From the NCBI RefSeq assembly GCF_000816845.1, contig NZ_CP006877.1, positions 377,501 to 441,500 of the forward strand: DNA of 64,000 nucleotides. The letters are read 5' to 3'. Below, in pieces: positions 18,524-27,807 of the stretch. The notes beneath the pieces are model-generated. The model searched no databases, was not told where the DNA came from, and saw nothing but the letters and a program-made list of their open reading frames with translations. The position numbers were made by a program, and so were the translations under genes. This DNA comes from Rhizobium gallicum bv. gallicum R602sp. GTDB taxonomy: Bacteria > Pseudomonadota > Alphaproteobacteria > Rhizobiales > Rhizobiaceae. Position 1 is the stretch's first letter; each line of letters begins with the position of its first letter.

Positions 18524-19945
18524 TTAAACCCCAGCCTCTGCAAACTCGGCAAACAGGCTGTTCGTTCCGGTTCCGGTGATTCGCACTTTGATAATGTCAC
18601 CGATTTGCGATGCTTTTGCATCAACATTCACCGACTGAAGCCAGGGAGAACGGCCGATAAGCTGTCCTGGCATGCGGCCGGGCTTTTCAAGCAACAAATC
18701 GATCTCCTTGCCGATGCAGGATTCGTTGAATCCCTGCGTCTGCTTGAGGAGAAGCGCCTGCAGGCGCTCGAGCCGTTCTGCCTTGATCTCTTCCGGCACC
18801 TGGTCCTTCAGTTCCGCCCCGGGCGTACCCGGCCGCGTCGAATATTTGAAGGAGAAAGCCTGCGCATAGCCAACCTCCCCCACCAGACGCAGTGTAGCTT
18901 CAAAATCCTCGTCTGTCTCCCCAGGAAAACCAACGATGAAGTCGCCCGAAAGCGCAATATCGGGGCGGGCTGCGCGGATGCGCTCGATCAACGTCATATA
19001 TTCGCCTGCCGTATGGCGCCGGTTCATGGCTTTCAGGATGCGGTCCGAGCCCGCCTGCACCGGCAGGTGCAAGTAGGGCATCAGCGCCCGCAGATCGCGA
19101 TGCGCCTCGATCAGGCGGTCGTCCATGTCGCGCGGATGGCTGGTGGTGTAACGAAGCCGCGCAAGTCCCGGAATTTCAGCAAGGCGATAGAGTAAATCGC
19201 CAAGGCTCCATTCTTCGCCATTGGCCCCGGCGCCGTGCCACGCGTTGACGTTCTGGCCGAGCAATGTGATCTCGCGCACTCCGCCTTCGACAAGTTTTTG
19301 CGCCTCTTCGACAATCTGGCTGACGGGCCGGGAGATCTCCGAACCACGCGTGTAAGGCACGACGCAGAAGGTACAGAACTTGTCGCAGCCTTCCTGCACC
19401 GTCAGGAACGAGGTCACGCCGCGCGAGCGGATCTTCTTGCTTTCGGCAATCGGCAGATGCTCGAATTTATCTTCCAGTGCATATTCCGTATCGACGACGC
19501 GATGGCCCTGCTTGGCGCGCCGCAGCGCGTCCGGCAGGCGGTGATAGGTCTGCGGGCCGATGACGACATCGACGGCAGGCGCGCGGCGGAGGATTTCTTC
19601 GCCTTCGGCCTGGGCAACGCAGCCGGTCACGCCGATCATCATCTCGCGCCCGTCGGCGGCTTTCTTCTTTTTCATCTCGCGCAAACGACCGAGCGCCGAA
19701 TAGACCTTTTCGGCCGCCTTTTCGCGGATATGGCAGGTATTCAGCAGAACGAGATCAGCCTCATCCATGTTCTCCGTCTGCTCGTAACCGTCGCGGGCGA
19801 GTGCATCGCTCATGCGCGTCGAGTCGTAGACGTTCATCTGGCAGCCATAGGTCTTGATGAAAACCTTGCGGCTGTTGCTGCCATCGCGAAGGTCCTCGCT
19901 GGGGATGGTCTCCGGGGCCGGAAGAAGGGCGCTGTCTTGGGTCAT
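18524..19945 (-). CDS. miaB: tRNA-2-methylthio-N6-dimethylallyladenosine synthase MiaB
   Basis: A radical SAM methylthiotransferase that modifies A37 of tRNAs reading UNN codons. The 473-residue protein has the UPF0004 domain ([12 protein letters not shown] near residue 33, then [11 protein letters not shown] and GCVAQAEG supplying the auxiliary cluster Cys), the radical [11 protein letters not shown] motif and a C-terminal TRAM domain. It heads the miaB-phoH-ybeY-CBS operon, 18 bp before phoH. Confidence 0.97.
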   Translation of the reverse strand: MTQDSALLPAPETIPSEDLRDGSNSRKVFIKTYGCQMNVYDSTRMSDALARDGYEQTENMDEADLVLLNTCHIREKAAEKVYSALGRLREMKKKKAADGREMMIGVTGCVAQAEGEEILRRAPAVDVVIGPQTYHRLPDALRRAKQGHRVVDTEYALEDKFEHLPIAESKKIRSRGVTSFLTVQEGCDKFCTFCVVPYTRGSEISRPVSQIVEEAQKLVEGGVREITLLGQNVNAWHGAGANGEEWSLGDLLYRLAEIPGLARLRYTTSHPRDMDDRLIEAHRDLRALMPYLHLPVQAGSDRILKAMNRRHTAGEYMTLIERIRAARPDIALSGDFIVGFPGETDEDFEATLRLVGEVGYAQAFSFKYSTRPGTPGAELKDQVPEEIKAERLERLQALLLKQTQGFNESCIGKEIDLLLEKPGRMPGQLIGRSPWLQSVNVDAKASQIGDIIKVRITGTGTNSLFAEFAEAGV

Positions 19946-19994
19946 GGCGGGCTATTTAGTGGTTTTTTGCCCTCTAGAAAATCGAAATCTTCCC

Positions 19995-20792
19995 TCAAGA
20001 GATATCGCGGCCGCGCAGGCGGCTGTGGAGCATTGCACGGATACGCCGTGCGATGGTGGCGCTGACGTCCTTCCGGTTCGAATCGGAACGGTATTCGATC
20101 GCCTCGCCGAAGGAGACTTCGGCATCGAGCGCTGCGCATTTCACGACGTCAACCAGATGCGGTACGAGTTCCACGTCGCCTGGCCAGCCGGCCAGCGGGC
20201 GGTGATAGCGGCCCATCGCAACGCCGTGCGCCTTTGTATAGGCAATCGCAACCGGCTGCACGAGGACGGAACCGTTCGGCGAGTGCGGCACAGCCATGGC
20301 GGCCGCTCCAAACAGCGAGGATTTGACTTCCAAAAGGCGATTGCCATCCGAGGTCGTGCCTTCGGGAAAGAGCACGATGATCTCGCCGTCCGCCATGCGG
20401 GCTGCGATCTCGCTTGCCTGATTGCCGGTCTTCCGCTTCTCTTCACGGACGATGAAGACGCTTTTCTGCAGCCGGGCAAGCAGGCCGAAGATGGGCCAGT
20501 CGCGCACTTCGATCTTGGCGATGAAGGCGACATCGGCAACCGAGGACAGGACCATGATATCCATCCACGATGCATGATTAACGCATAGCATCAGCGGTCG
20601 GCGCCCCTCAAGCTTGCCGTGGACCTTTACGCGAATGCCGAGGGCGTGGCAGGCAGCGCGGTGCCATAGGCGCGGTAGAATGCGGCGAAGCTTCCAGTCG
20701 AAATGGAGGCCGAGAAGCTGGAGGGGCATCAGCAGCATGCTGGCGGCAGCGACGACGACCGCGGCATAGGCGATGCGCAGCCAGACGATCAA
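19995..20792 (-). CDS. olsA: Acyltransferase OlsA (PlsC-like; lyso-ornithine lipid acylation)
   Basis: A 265-residue membrane acyltransferase with an N-terminal hydrophobic helix (about 5-30). The NHASWMD motif supplies HxxxxD, and FPEGTTSDG is the acceptor-binding block of the PlsC family. The position between miaB and the fur-type gene corresponds, as I recall, to S. meliloti olsA (SMc01116), which converts lyso-ornithine lipid to ornithine lipid. olsB lies in this same window at 36.5 kb, so both ornithine-lipid genes are present. A role as ordinary lysophosphatidate acyltransferase is the alternative. Confidence 0.83.
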   Translation of the reverse strand: MIVWLRIAYAAVVVAAASMLLMPLQLLGLHFDWKLRRILPRLWHRAACHALGIRVKVHGKLEGRRPLMLCVNHASWMDIMVLSSVADVAFIAKIEVRDWPIFGLLARLQKSVFIVREEKRKTGNQASEIAARMADGEIIVLFPEGTTSDGNRLLEVKSSLFGAAAMAVPHSPNGSVLVQPVAIAYTKAHGVAMGRYHRPLAGWPGDVELVPHLVDVVKCAALDAEVSFGEAIEYRSDSNRKDVSATIARRIRAMLHSRLRGRDIS

Positions 20793-20822
20793 CGCGAACT
20801 CCTTGCGGCTGCGGTCATCGGC

Positions 20823-21251
20823 TCAGCGTTCGTCTTTCTTCAGCGGAATGCCGTAAAGCTCCAGCCGATGATCGACAAGCTGGAAGCCATGCTCACGGGC
20901 AATGCGCTCCTGCAGCGCTTCAATCTCCGGCGAGCGGAATTCGATGACCACGCCGTTCTTCAGGTCTATCAGGTGGTCGTGATGTTCTTCCGGCACCGTT
21001 TCATAGCGCGAGCGGCCGTCGCGGAAATCATGGCGGGCGATGATGCCGGCATCCTCAAAAAGCTTGACGGTCCGATAGACGGTGGAAATCGAAATCTTCG
21101 CGTCGACCTTCGCGGAGCGGCGATACAGTTCCTCGACATCCGGGTGATCTGCCGACTCTTCCAGGATGCGGGCGATCACACGGCGCTGTTCGGTCATTCG
21201 CATGCCGCGCTCGGTGCAAAGCTCCTCAAGGGTCTTGGCTGCGTCGGTCAT
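20823..21251 (-). CDS. mur: Fur-family manganese-responsive regulator Mur
   Basis: A 142-residue metalloregulator with an N-terminal winged helix (about 10-85, ISISTVYRTVKLFEDAGII) and the dimerisation/metal domain HHDHLIDLKNG. The CxxC motif that follows HHDHLI in classical Fur is missing here (LDLKNG-type sequence instead), as in alphaproteobacterial Mur/Fur. In Rhizobium this protein represses sitABCD manganese uptake, while iron is handled by RirA and Irr. I call it Mur on that basis. It is transcribed with rimI-tsaB upstream. Confidence 0.87.
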   Translation of the reverse strand: MTDAAKTLEELCTERGMRMTEQRRVIARILEESADHPDVEELYRRSAKVDAKISISTVYRTVKLFEDAGIIARHDFRDGRSRYETVPEEHHDHLIDLKNGVVIEFRSPEIEALQERIAREHGFQLVDHRLELYGIPLKKDER

Positions 21252-21288
21252 TGGCGGCCTTCATTCCAGATTCCAATTCTCAACGGAA

Positions 21289-21783
21289 CTAGCGAAGAAC
21301 GCGCTTCATGACAAGCGCCGTGGAAACGGTGCCGTTCGCGTCCTTGTAGTATCCGCGGCGCTCGCCGATTTTCTCGAAGCCGAGCTTGTGGTAGAGGCCG
21401 AGGGCGGCGGCATTGCCGTCGTCGACTTCCAGGAACATGCTCTCACCCCCGCGCAGCTTGGCTTCACGCATTGCTGCCTGCATGAGCCGCCAGCCGAGGC
21501 CGGCACGGGCAACCTTCGCCTGTACGGCGATCGACAGGATTTCCGCTTCGCCTGCGACCTGGCGCGCAAGCACGAAGCCCGGCAGCGGTTTTTTCAAGAA
21601 AGCGTTGGTCTGGTGCGCAACGAAGCCGAAGACATTGTCCTGGCTGAGCAGGCTGTGGAATTCACCGTCACCCCAGGGGCGGGCAAATCGTTCGCCATGC
21701 AGCGCAGCGACCGCGCGGCAGTCGTCGCTGCCCATCGCGATGATCTCGAATTCGGGTTTCAGAGTGAGATAGGATTCCAGCAT
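21289..21783 (-). CDS. rimI: RimI-type GNAT N-acetyltransferase
   Basis: A 164-residue GNAT-fold protein. The acetyl-CoA site is visible as VQAKVARAGLGWRLMQAA, followed by FLEVDDGNAAALGLYHKLGF, which matches RimI-type alpha-N-acetyltransferases (ribosomal protein S18 in E. coli). It starts at an ATG (21783) just after the tsaB stop; a GTG two codons earlier would overlap that stop. tsaB-rimI pairing is common and supports the symbol. Confidence 0.85.
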   Translation of the reverse strand: MLESYLTLKPEFEIIAMGSDDCRAVAALHGERFARPWGDGEFHSLLSQDNVFGFVAHQTNAFLKKPLPGFVLARQVAGEAEILSIAVQAKVARAGLGWRLMQAAMREAKLRGGESMFLEVDDGNAAALGLYHKLGFEKIGERRGYYKDANGTVSTALVMKRVLR

Positions 21784-21785
21784 GG

Positions 21786-22445
21786 TCACACTCGCGCGAT
21801 CGCGAACCCGGCCTGCGGTTTGGCGTCGGGTCCGCGCAGATAAAGGGGCTTCGGCTTTCCTGAACCGGGATCTGCGGCTGCACCGAGGCGTGCCACGATG
21901 GAAATTGGAAACTTATTGGCGTGTTCGCTCGTCGCGCCCGGCTTCAGCAGCGGCGCGGCCGAGCCTGTGATCTCGCCGGCAAAGGACGCCGCAATCGTTT
22001 TCGCCTCCTCGATCGTCACTGCGCGAGGTTCATCGAGCGCCGGGCCGTCTTCGGAATAAGTCTGGAGATAGATTTCGCCGCGTTTGGCGTCCATGGCGGC
22101 AAGAACGGGCCGGCCGGGTGTCTTTTTGCGCTGGGCGGCGGCCATAGTCTCCAGCGTCGTGATGCCGACAGTGGGGATGTTGAGCGCAAGGCCGAAGCCA
22201 CGAGCTGCCGCGACGCCGACGCGGATGCCGGTAAAGGAGCCAGGACCGATCGTGACGGCAATGCGTTCGACCATCGCGAGTTTCATATCCGCCTGTTTGA
22301 GCACGCGGTCGACGATTCCCATCAAATGCTCTGCATGGCCCTTACCGATCAGGTCGGATGCCTCCCCCAGCACCGTATCCCTGCCGCTGTCGTAGAGAGC
22401 GGCAGCGCAATCTACACCAGCCGTGTCGAGCGCCAGAACAATCAT
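21786..22445 (-). CDS. tsaB: tRNA threonylcarbamoyladenosine biosynthesis protein TsaB
   Basis: A 219-residue partner of TsaD in t6A37 synthesis. The ASKHA-type N-terminus IVLALDTAGVDCAAAL and the central VTIGPGSFTGIRVGVAAARG are diagnostic. The ATG at 22445 begins the conserved strand; an in-frame GTG/TTG extension to 22475 is not needed. It is an inactive homologue of TsaD that dimerises with it. rimI follows immediately. Confidence 0.95.
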   Translation of the reverse strand: MIVLALDTAGVDCAAALYDSGRDTVLGEASDLIGKGHAEHLMGIVDRVLKQADMKLAMVERIAVTIGPGSFTGIRVGVAAARGFGLALNIPTVGITTLETMAAAQRKKTPGRPVLAAMDAKRGEIYLQTYSEDGPALDEPRAVTIEEAKTIAASFAGEITGSAAPLLKPGATSEHANKFPISIVARLGAAADPGSGKPKPLYLRGPDAKPQAGFAIARV

Positions 22446-22522
22446 GCCATCAATTTCCGAATAAAAGCCTACCACAAATTCAGCCGGTGCAATGCCGAGC
22501 CGGCCGAATTTTGGACAAATCG

Positions 22523-23089
22523 TCAGGCGGCGATGACTTCCTGCACTTCGGGAACGAAATGACGAAGCAGGTTCTGGACGCCATGCTTCAGTGTTGCCGT
22601 GGACGAGGGGCAGCCGGAACAGGAGCCCTTCATGTTAAGGTAGACCTTGCCATCTTTGAAGCCGCGGAACGTGATGTCGCCGCCATCTTGGGCAACCGCC
22701 GGGCGAACGCGGGTTTCAAGTAGCTCCTTGATGGTGAGCACGATGGTCTCGTCGGCCTCATCGAAGAATTCACCGCCGGCATCGAGCTCTTCCGAAAGCA
22801 CGGAGGCATCACCCATGACCGGCTTCCCGGACATGAAGTGTTCCATGATGGAGCCAAGGATGGCGGGCTTCAGGTGCTGCCACTCCTGGTTCTCCTTGGA
22901 GACAGAAATGAAGTCATAGCCGAAATAGACACCGGTTACGCCCGGGATTTCAAAAAGGCGCGCAGCAAGCGGCGACGCCTGGGCTTCCTCGGCGCTGCGG
23001 AACTCGGCCGTGCCGGTCTCCATCACCACCTTGCCCGGCAGGAACTTCTGTGTGGCCGGATTCGGTGTGGCTTCGGTCTGAATGAACAT
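22523..23089 (-). CDS. NifU-like Fe-S scaffold/carrier (Nfu_N + NifU C-terminal)
   Basis: A 188-residue Fe-S cluster carrier. The N-terminal Nfu_N domain begins MFIQTEATPNPATQKFLPG (about 1-90), and the C-terminal NifU-like domain has the cluster motif CSGCPSS (CxxC, near residue 150). It ends with FVPEVQEV. The ATG at 23089 has GGAGAG 5 nt upstream; the frame continues to 23143 but the extra residues are not family-like. It lies between tsaB and a universal stress gene; the mitochondrial relative is NFU1. Confidence 0.94.
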   Translation of the reverse strand: MFIQTEATPNPATQKFLPGKVVMETGTAEFRSAEEAQASPLAARLFEIPGVTGVYFGYDFISVSKENQEWQHLKPAILGSIMEHFMSGKPVMGDASVLSEELDAGGEFFDEADETIVLTIKELLETRVRPAVAQDGGDITFRGFKDGKVYLNMKGSCSGCPSSTATLKHGVQNLLRHFVPEVQEVIAA

Positions 23090-23216
23090 TTCGCTCTCCA
23101 TGCGGGCCAGGTCGTCGCTCAGGCCGTCTTTAGAATTCTTCAAAAGAAAATAAGCCGATTGGCGGCGCTAATCAAGAGACAAAGACTCCAGAAATAGCCG
23201 CATTCTGCATCACGCC

Positions 23217-23708
23217 TTAGGCCAGCGCATCCAGTTCTTCGTTCGTCAGCGTGTCAGGCAGCACGGTGACGGGGATCGGAAAAGCCGCGGCTTTTCCCAC
23301 AACGGACGACACCAGCGGTCCCGGTCCTTCCTTGGCGGAGCTTGCGGCCAGCACCAGGATCGCGATGTCGCGGTCTTCTTCGATCACCGCATTGATTTCC
23401 TCGACCGCACTTCCCTCGCGGATAACGATTTCCGGCTCGATGCCGATCGTTTCGCGGACCACCTGTGCCGATTTGGCGACAACGGCCTCGGCCTCCTCAC
23501 GGGCTTCGGCCCGCATGATCTCCTCGACGCCCAGCCATTGCTGAAAATCGCCCTCGGGAATCACGTAGACAAGCACCAGCCCGCCATTGGAATTCTTGGC
23601 GCGCCGGCCGGCATAATGCACAGCGCTCTGGCATTCAGGTGTGCCATCGATCACCGCCATGAATTTGCGGCGATGCCCTTCGAGCCGTGAGAGTCGCTTT
23701 GATACCAT
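23217..23708 (-). CDS. UspA-type universal stress protein
   Basis: A 163-residue single USP domain. The N-terminal strand KFMAVIDGTPECQSAVHYAG and the C-terminal SSVVGKAAAFPIPVTVLP fit the fold. The nucleotide-binding loop (GxxGxxxxS in ATP-binding members) is only partly kept as SAKEGPGPLVSS, so ATP binding is uncertain. It sits between trpS and nfu, where rhizobial genomes usually carry a usp gene. Confidence 0.88.
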   Translation of the reverse strand: MVSKRLSRLEGHRRKFMAVIDGTPECQSAVHYAGRRAKNSNGGLVLVYVIPEGDFQQWLGVEEIMRAEAREEAEAVVAKSAQVVRETIGIEPEIVIREGSAVEEINAVIEEDRDIAILVLAASSAKEGPGPLVSSVVGKAAAFPIPVTVLPDTLTNEELDALA

Positions 23709-23842
23709 GGCGCGGACTCTGACACCCTAACCGGGAAATTTGCAAGCCCCCGTCACCGTGGCCCTCGCGGGTCTTCGCAGGATAATACACCAGCAGGTGA
23801 ACACAGATGTTAACGCACGGGAGCTCGCCGTCAGCGGCATGC

Positions 23843-24907
23843 CTAGTAGAGGAAGCCGATGATGTCACGGACATCCTTCATGGTCGCTTCGGCGCGCGCC
23901 CGAGCACGCTCTCCGCCATTGCGCAGGATTGCGTCGATATGGCTCGTATCGTCCATCAGACGGCGCATTTCGCCGGTGATCGGCGAGAGCACCTGAACGG
24001 CGAGGTCGACCAGCGCCGGCTTGAAGACGGAGAACTGTTGGCCGCCGAATTCGGCAAGTACCTCAGTCTTCGTCTTGTCGGCAAGAGCCGCATAGATGCC
24101 GACGAGATTGTCGGCTTCCGGGCGGCCCTTCAGGCCCTCGACCTCGCTCGGCAAGCCGTCCGGATCGGTCTTCGCCTTGCGGATCTTCTTCGAGATGGCT
24201 TCCTCGTCATCCAGCAGATTGATGCGCGAGAGATCGGACGGATCGGATTTCGACATCTTCTTCGTGCCGTCGCGCAGCGACATCACGCGCGGAGCAGGGC
24301 CTTCGATCAACGGTTCGACCATCGGAAAATAGGCGTGCACCGGCTCGTCGCCGACGGTAATGTCGATGCCGCGGCCGGCACGGCGAATGTGTTCCTGATA
24401 ATCAAGGTTGAACTTCATCGCGATATCGCGGGCGAGTTCAAGATGCTGTTTCTGGTCGTCACCGACCGGAACATGCGTGCCGCGATAGACGAGGATGTCG
24501 GCCGCCATCAGGCTCGGATAGGCAAGCAGGCCGAGGGAAGCATTTTCGCGGTCCTTGCCGGCCTTGTCCTTGAACTGCGTCATGCGGTTCATCCAGCCGA
24601 TGCGGGCAACGCAATTGAAGATCCAGGCGAGCTCGGCATGCTGCGGCACGGCCGACTGGTTGAAGACGATATGCTTTTTTGGATCGATGCCGGAGGCGAT
24701 AAAGGCTGCGGCGATTGAGCGGATCTGGCCCGGCAGGTCGTCGTGCACGAGCTGCGCCGTGAGGGAGTGCAGGTCGACGACGCAATAGATGCAATCGTTG
24801 CCTTCCTGCAGTGCCACGAACTTGCGGATCGCGCCGAGATAGTTGCCGAGATGGAGATTGCCGGTCGGCTGAACGCCAGAAAATACGAGCTCTTTGAATT
24901 CGGTCAC
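23843..24907 (-). CDS. trpS: Tryptophanyl-tRNA synthetase
   Basis: A 354-residue class I aminoacyl-tRNA synthetase. The HIGH-equivalent is [11 protein letters not shown] (about 18-28) and the KMSKS loop is KKMSKSDPS. The start is a GTG at 24907 giving [17 protein letters not shown]. In related genomes trpS normally abuts murJ; here about 1.3 kb with two extra genes separates them. Confidence 0.96.
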   Translation of the reverse strand: MTEFKELVFSGVQPTGNLHLGNYLGAIRKFVALQEGNDCIYCVVDLHSLTAQLVHDDLPGQIRSIAAAFIASGIDPKKHIVFNQSAVPQHAELAWIFNCVARIGWMNRMTQFKDKAGKDRENASLGLLAYPSLMAADILVYRGTHVPVGDDQKQHLELARDIAMKFNLDYQEHIRRAGRGIDITVGDEPVHAYFPMVEPLIEGPAPRVMSLRDGTKKMSKSDPSDLSRINLLDDEEAISKKIRKAKTDPDGLPSEVEGLKGRPEADNLVGIYAALADKTKTEVLAEFGGQQFSVFKPALVDLAVQVLSPITGEMRRLMDDTSHIDAILRNGGERARARAEATMKDVRDIIGFLY

Positions 24908-24996
24908 GTTGTCCTCGATCAGGCTGGTGGAGGGCCCCAGGGCTCAGTCGCCCATGTTGCTAACGCGGCGGCTTATGCACGCGCTCCGTGCTGCAA

Positions 24997-25401
24997 TCAA
25001 GAGGCGGTCGGTGCGGCATGCCGGATCAGGTCAAAAGTATTGCCGTAAGGATCGGAAAATACGGCCACCGTGCCGTAAATCTCACGCCGGGGCTGTTCCA
25101 AAAAGCGCACGCCCCTGGCCAGCATGGCGGCATGATCTCGCGCAAAATCATCGGTCTTCAAAAAGAACCCGACGCGGCCGCCGGTTTGATTTCCGATCGC
25201 CGCTTTCTGTGTCTCGTTGACTGCTTTGGCAAGGAGGAACGCCGCTCCGTCCCCACCCTTCGGTTTGACCACCACCCAGCGCTTGCCCTCCGGCCGCACT
25301 TCGTCCTGCAGGCAGTCGAAGCCAAGCGCTCCGCAATAAAAGGCCTTTGCACGATCGTAGTCGTCGACGAGGAGAGTGACCAGGAAGAGGGATTGGGACA
25401 T
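24997..25401 (-). CDS. VOC-superfamily (glyoxalase-like) protein
   Basis: A 134-residue protein of the vicinal-oxygen-chelate fold: SLFLVTLLVDDYDRAKAFYC at the start, GRVGFFLKTDDFARDHAAM in the middle, and VAVFSDPYGNTFDLI at the end. The ATG at 25401 has GGAGG 6-7 nt upstream, which rules out the longer in-frame start at 25461. It is unrelated in sequence to the VOC gene at 6287 beyond the fold. Function is unknown. It sits between trpS and the AT-rich gap. Confidence 0.87.
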   Translation of the reverse strand: MSQSLFLVTLLVDDYDRAKAFYCGALGFDCLQDEVRPEGKRWVVVKPKGGDGAAFLLAKAVNETQKAAIGNQTGGRVGFFLKTDDFARDHAAMLARGVRFLEQPRREIYGTVAVFSDPYGNTFDLIRHAAPTAS

Positions 25402-25785
25402 TTGCAAGCCTCCAGTTGCCGGGGTTTGTTGATCTGTCGCGGTGTCGTGGGGCAGGTGCAAGCGCCGTGCGAAAGGATTGGCATCTTTTTATTGCCCCAA
25501 TCTCCAGCGTTTAAAGGCCGCTATTTCGCATTATGCATTCCGTTCTTAAGTTTCACAGCCCTTCTAATACAAGCTTGGTGCAAGGCCTTGTTTTTCATCG
25601 AAAGGTAGAGAGTAATTTATACTCAATTTGAGTTATAACTTTTATATAGAGTCCAGCAATATGAGGATGATTCACTTTTCGCGTAAGTATAAAATTTCAC
25701 AAATTGGCCATTTTTTGAATGAACGTTCTCGGCGCCAATCCGAGCCCGGCGAAAGACCAGCCGCGCTCTACCTGGAGGGGACGTC
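25402..25785. other. AT-rich 384-bp intergenic region
   Basis: No convincing gene. From about 25490 to 25730 the sequence is much richer in A/T than its surroundings. It holds a 13-bp palindrome ACTCAATTTGAGT (25621-25633) inside a longer near-symmetric TTAT...ATAA block. The stretch probably carries the promoter of the secreted protein at 25786; its composition suggests acquired DNA. Confidence 0.5.
25621..25633. promoter_or_regulatory. Palindrome in the promoter region of the M15-like gene
   Basis: ACTCAA-T-TTGAGT is a perfect 13-bp palindrome flanked by TTAT and TATAA, about 150 bp upstream of the 25786 start. It may be an operator for an unidentified regulator. Palindromes of this length can occur by chance in AT-rich DNA. 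Confidence 0.3.
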
Positions 25786-26211
25786 ATGCATACGATTTTA
25801 TCACTCGTTCTTGCTGGCTTGTTCGCTTTGTCCTGTTACGCCGAGGCAGGCGCGCAGAATGCTAAAAAACCCCCAGTAAGACTTCTTAAACACACCACGT
25901 CACAGCCCTATACCGTTCAGACCGTCAGCGTCAAAGTCGGCTGCTTCCCGCCGAAACTGAGAGCCATTCTCGCGCATATCGCCGCCAAGACCGGCCGAAC
26001 ACCGATGGTCACGTCCGGTCTTCGGCATTCCGGACGTGCGCATTCTCAGCATCGCCATTGCAACGCCGCCGACATTCGCGTGCCGGGCTTATCGGAACGG
26101 ACGATCGTCGCGGCAGCGCAGACGGCGCCGGGTATCGGCGGTATCGGGCGCTACTGCAACGGCATCGTCCACGTCGATATCGGGCCGAAGCGGCGCTGGC
26201 GCCATTGCTGA
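25786..26211 (+). CDS. Secreted M15A-like (DUF882/YcbK-type) peptidase-fold protein
   Basis: A 141-residue exported protein. The signal peptide is MHTILSLVLAGLFALSCYAE (cleavage near residue 23). The mature part carries SGLRHSGRAHSQHRHCNAAD, giving the peptidase M15 pattern SxHxxx(x)AAD, and a later IVHVDIG with the third metal ligand His. The Gly normally seen in HxxG is Cys here. Such proteins cleave or bind peptidoglycan peptides. The ATG has a GGAGGGG 7 nt upstream. It stands alone on the plus strand between murJ and trpS with an AT-rich upstream region. Confidence 0.77.
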   Translation: MHTILSLVLAGLFALSCYAEAGAQNAKKPPVRLLKHTTSQPYTVQTVSVKVGCFPPKLRAILAHIAAKTGRTPMVTSGLRHSGRAHSQHRHCNAADIRVPGLSERTIVAAAQTAPGIGGIGRYCNGIVHVDIGPKRRWRHC

Positions 26212-26226
26212 TAACCAGGCTGCGGT

Positions 26227-27807
26227 TCAGCCCTCGGCTTTGGGCGCAGGCTTCCGGTTGAGGTTTCGCCGGATCATGCCGAGGTCGGCGCCGCCGATCA
26301 AAAAGGCGGTCGCGAAATAGACGATCATCGAAATGGCGATCAAAAGGCCGAGCGTACCGACCTTGGTCGCCAGGTGGGCACTGGAAGCGAGCCAGGGTTC
26401 CCAGCGATGCTGCAGGAAGACGATGACACCGCTCATCACGGATGCCGAAACAACGAGCAGAGCTGCCCGACGAGCGAGCGCCCATTCCCAGGCCAGATGG
26501 CCGCGGCGAAGCAGCGTTGCGAAAAGCAGAACCGTGCTGATCCAGCCGGCGGTTGCTTCAGCCACTGCAATGCCCGGTGCGCCAAGATAGGGAAAAAGCG
26601 TCAGAGCCGTGGCGCAGTTGACGCCGACAGCAACGGCTGAAAAGCGCATCGGCGTCTTGGTATCCTCGCGGGCGTAGAAGCCCGGCTGCAGCGCCTTGAT
26701 GAGCACGAAGGCCGGCAGGCCGATGCCGTAGATCGCGAGGATCGAGCCGACAAGCGCTGTGTTCTGCTGATCGAAGGCGCCACGTTCGTAAAGCACGCGG
26801 ATGATCTCGTCAGCGAGGACCCAAAGGGCGAAGGCGGCGGGGATCGTCAGGAACAGCACGAATTCGATCGAGCGGTTCTGCAGGTTCCCGGCTTCGCGCA
26901 GATTGCCGCCCTTCAGTGCACGGGCAAGCTCCGGCAACAATACGACACCGACGGCAACGCCAACGACGCCGAGCGGCAGCTGGTAGATGCGATCCGCATA
27001 TTGCAGGGCGGCGATCGCACCATCGCGGGACGAGGCGATCGCCTGGCCGATCAGCTGGTTGATCTGTGTGATGCCGCCTGTGACAGCGGCGGGGACTGCG
27101 AGGATCAGCAGCCGCTTGACGTTCGGCGTCATTCGCGGGAAGCGAAAGCCAATGCTCATGCCTGCGTGGAGGACGCCGACATAGACGACGGCGAGCTGCA
27201 GGATACCAGCGGCCAGTACGCCCCAGGAGAGATACCAGGCGGTCGCGAGCGGGTCTGCGCCAGAATAGAGCGCGTAGGCGAGCGCACCAATCATCACGAC
27301 ATTGAGGAAAATGGGCGCGACCGCTGCGGCGAAGAAGTGGTGCAGCGAATTCAGCATGCCGCTCATCATCGCCGTCAGCGACATGCACATGAGATAGGGG
27401 AACATCACTGCCGCCATGCGGATGGTGATTGAGAACTTATCCGGATCGTCGGCAAAGCCCGGCGCGATGATGAAGCGTACGAGCAGCGGCATGCAAAGTT
27501 CCATCACGATGGTGATGAGCAGCAGCACCGAAAAAAGCACTCCGAAAACCTCTTCGGAAAACCGCTTTGCTCCTTCCGTGCCGTTCGCTTCGATCTCTTT
27601 GGCGAAGAGCGGCACGAAGGCTGCGTTGAAGGCGCCTTCGGCAAACAGCCGGCGGAAGAGGTTGGGAAAGCGGAAGGCCGCGTAGAAGACGTCAGCCATG
27701 GAGCCGGTGCCGAGGGCGGCCGCCATCAACGTCTCGCGGGCAAAGCCGAAGATGCGGCTGCCGAGGGTTGCGCCGCCGACGGTGGCGAATTTCTTGACGA
27801 GGCTCAT
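26227..27807 (-). CDS. murJ: Lipid II flippase MurJ (MviN)
   Basis: An inner-membrane flippase that moves lipid II for peptidoglycan synthesis. The 526-residue protein has about 14 hydrophobic helices and the N-terminal [20 protein letters not shown] and [18 protein letters not shown] patterns diagnostic of MurJ/MviN. Its ATG overlaps the glnD stop (ATGA), so expression is coupled to glnD, as in other rhizobia. Confidence 0.96.
   Translation of the reverse strand: MSLVKKFATVGGATLGSRIFGFARETLMAAALGTGSMADVFYAAFRFPNLFRRLFAEGAFNAAFVPLFAKEIEANGTEGAKRFSEEVFGVLFSVLLLITIVMELCMPLLVRFIIAPGFADDPDKFSITIRMAAVMFPYLMCMSLTAMMSGMLNSLHHFFAAAVAPIFLNVVMIGALAYALYSGADPLATAWYLSWGVLAAGILQLAVVYVGVLHAGMSIGFRFPRMTPNVKRLLILAVPAAVTGGITQINQLIGQAIASSRDGAIAALQYADRIYQLPLGVVGVAVGVVLLPELARALKGGNLREAGNLQNRSIEFVLFLTIPAAFALWVLADEIIRVLYERGAFDQQNTALVGSILAIYGIGLPAFVLIKALQPGFYAREDTKTPMRFSAVAVGVNCATALTLFPYLGAPGIAVAEATAGWISTVLLFATLLRRGHLAWEWALARRAALLVVSASVMSGVIVFLQHRWEPWLASSAHLATKVGTLGLLIAISMIVYFATAFLIGGADLGMIRRNLNRKPAPKAEG

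Noticed and set aside
25628..25879. 83-codon open frame in the AT-rich gap
   Set aside because: It overlaps the start of the signal-peptide-bearing gene at 25786 in another frame, has no ribosome site and no recognisable sequence.
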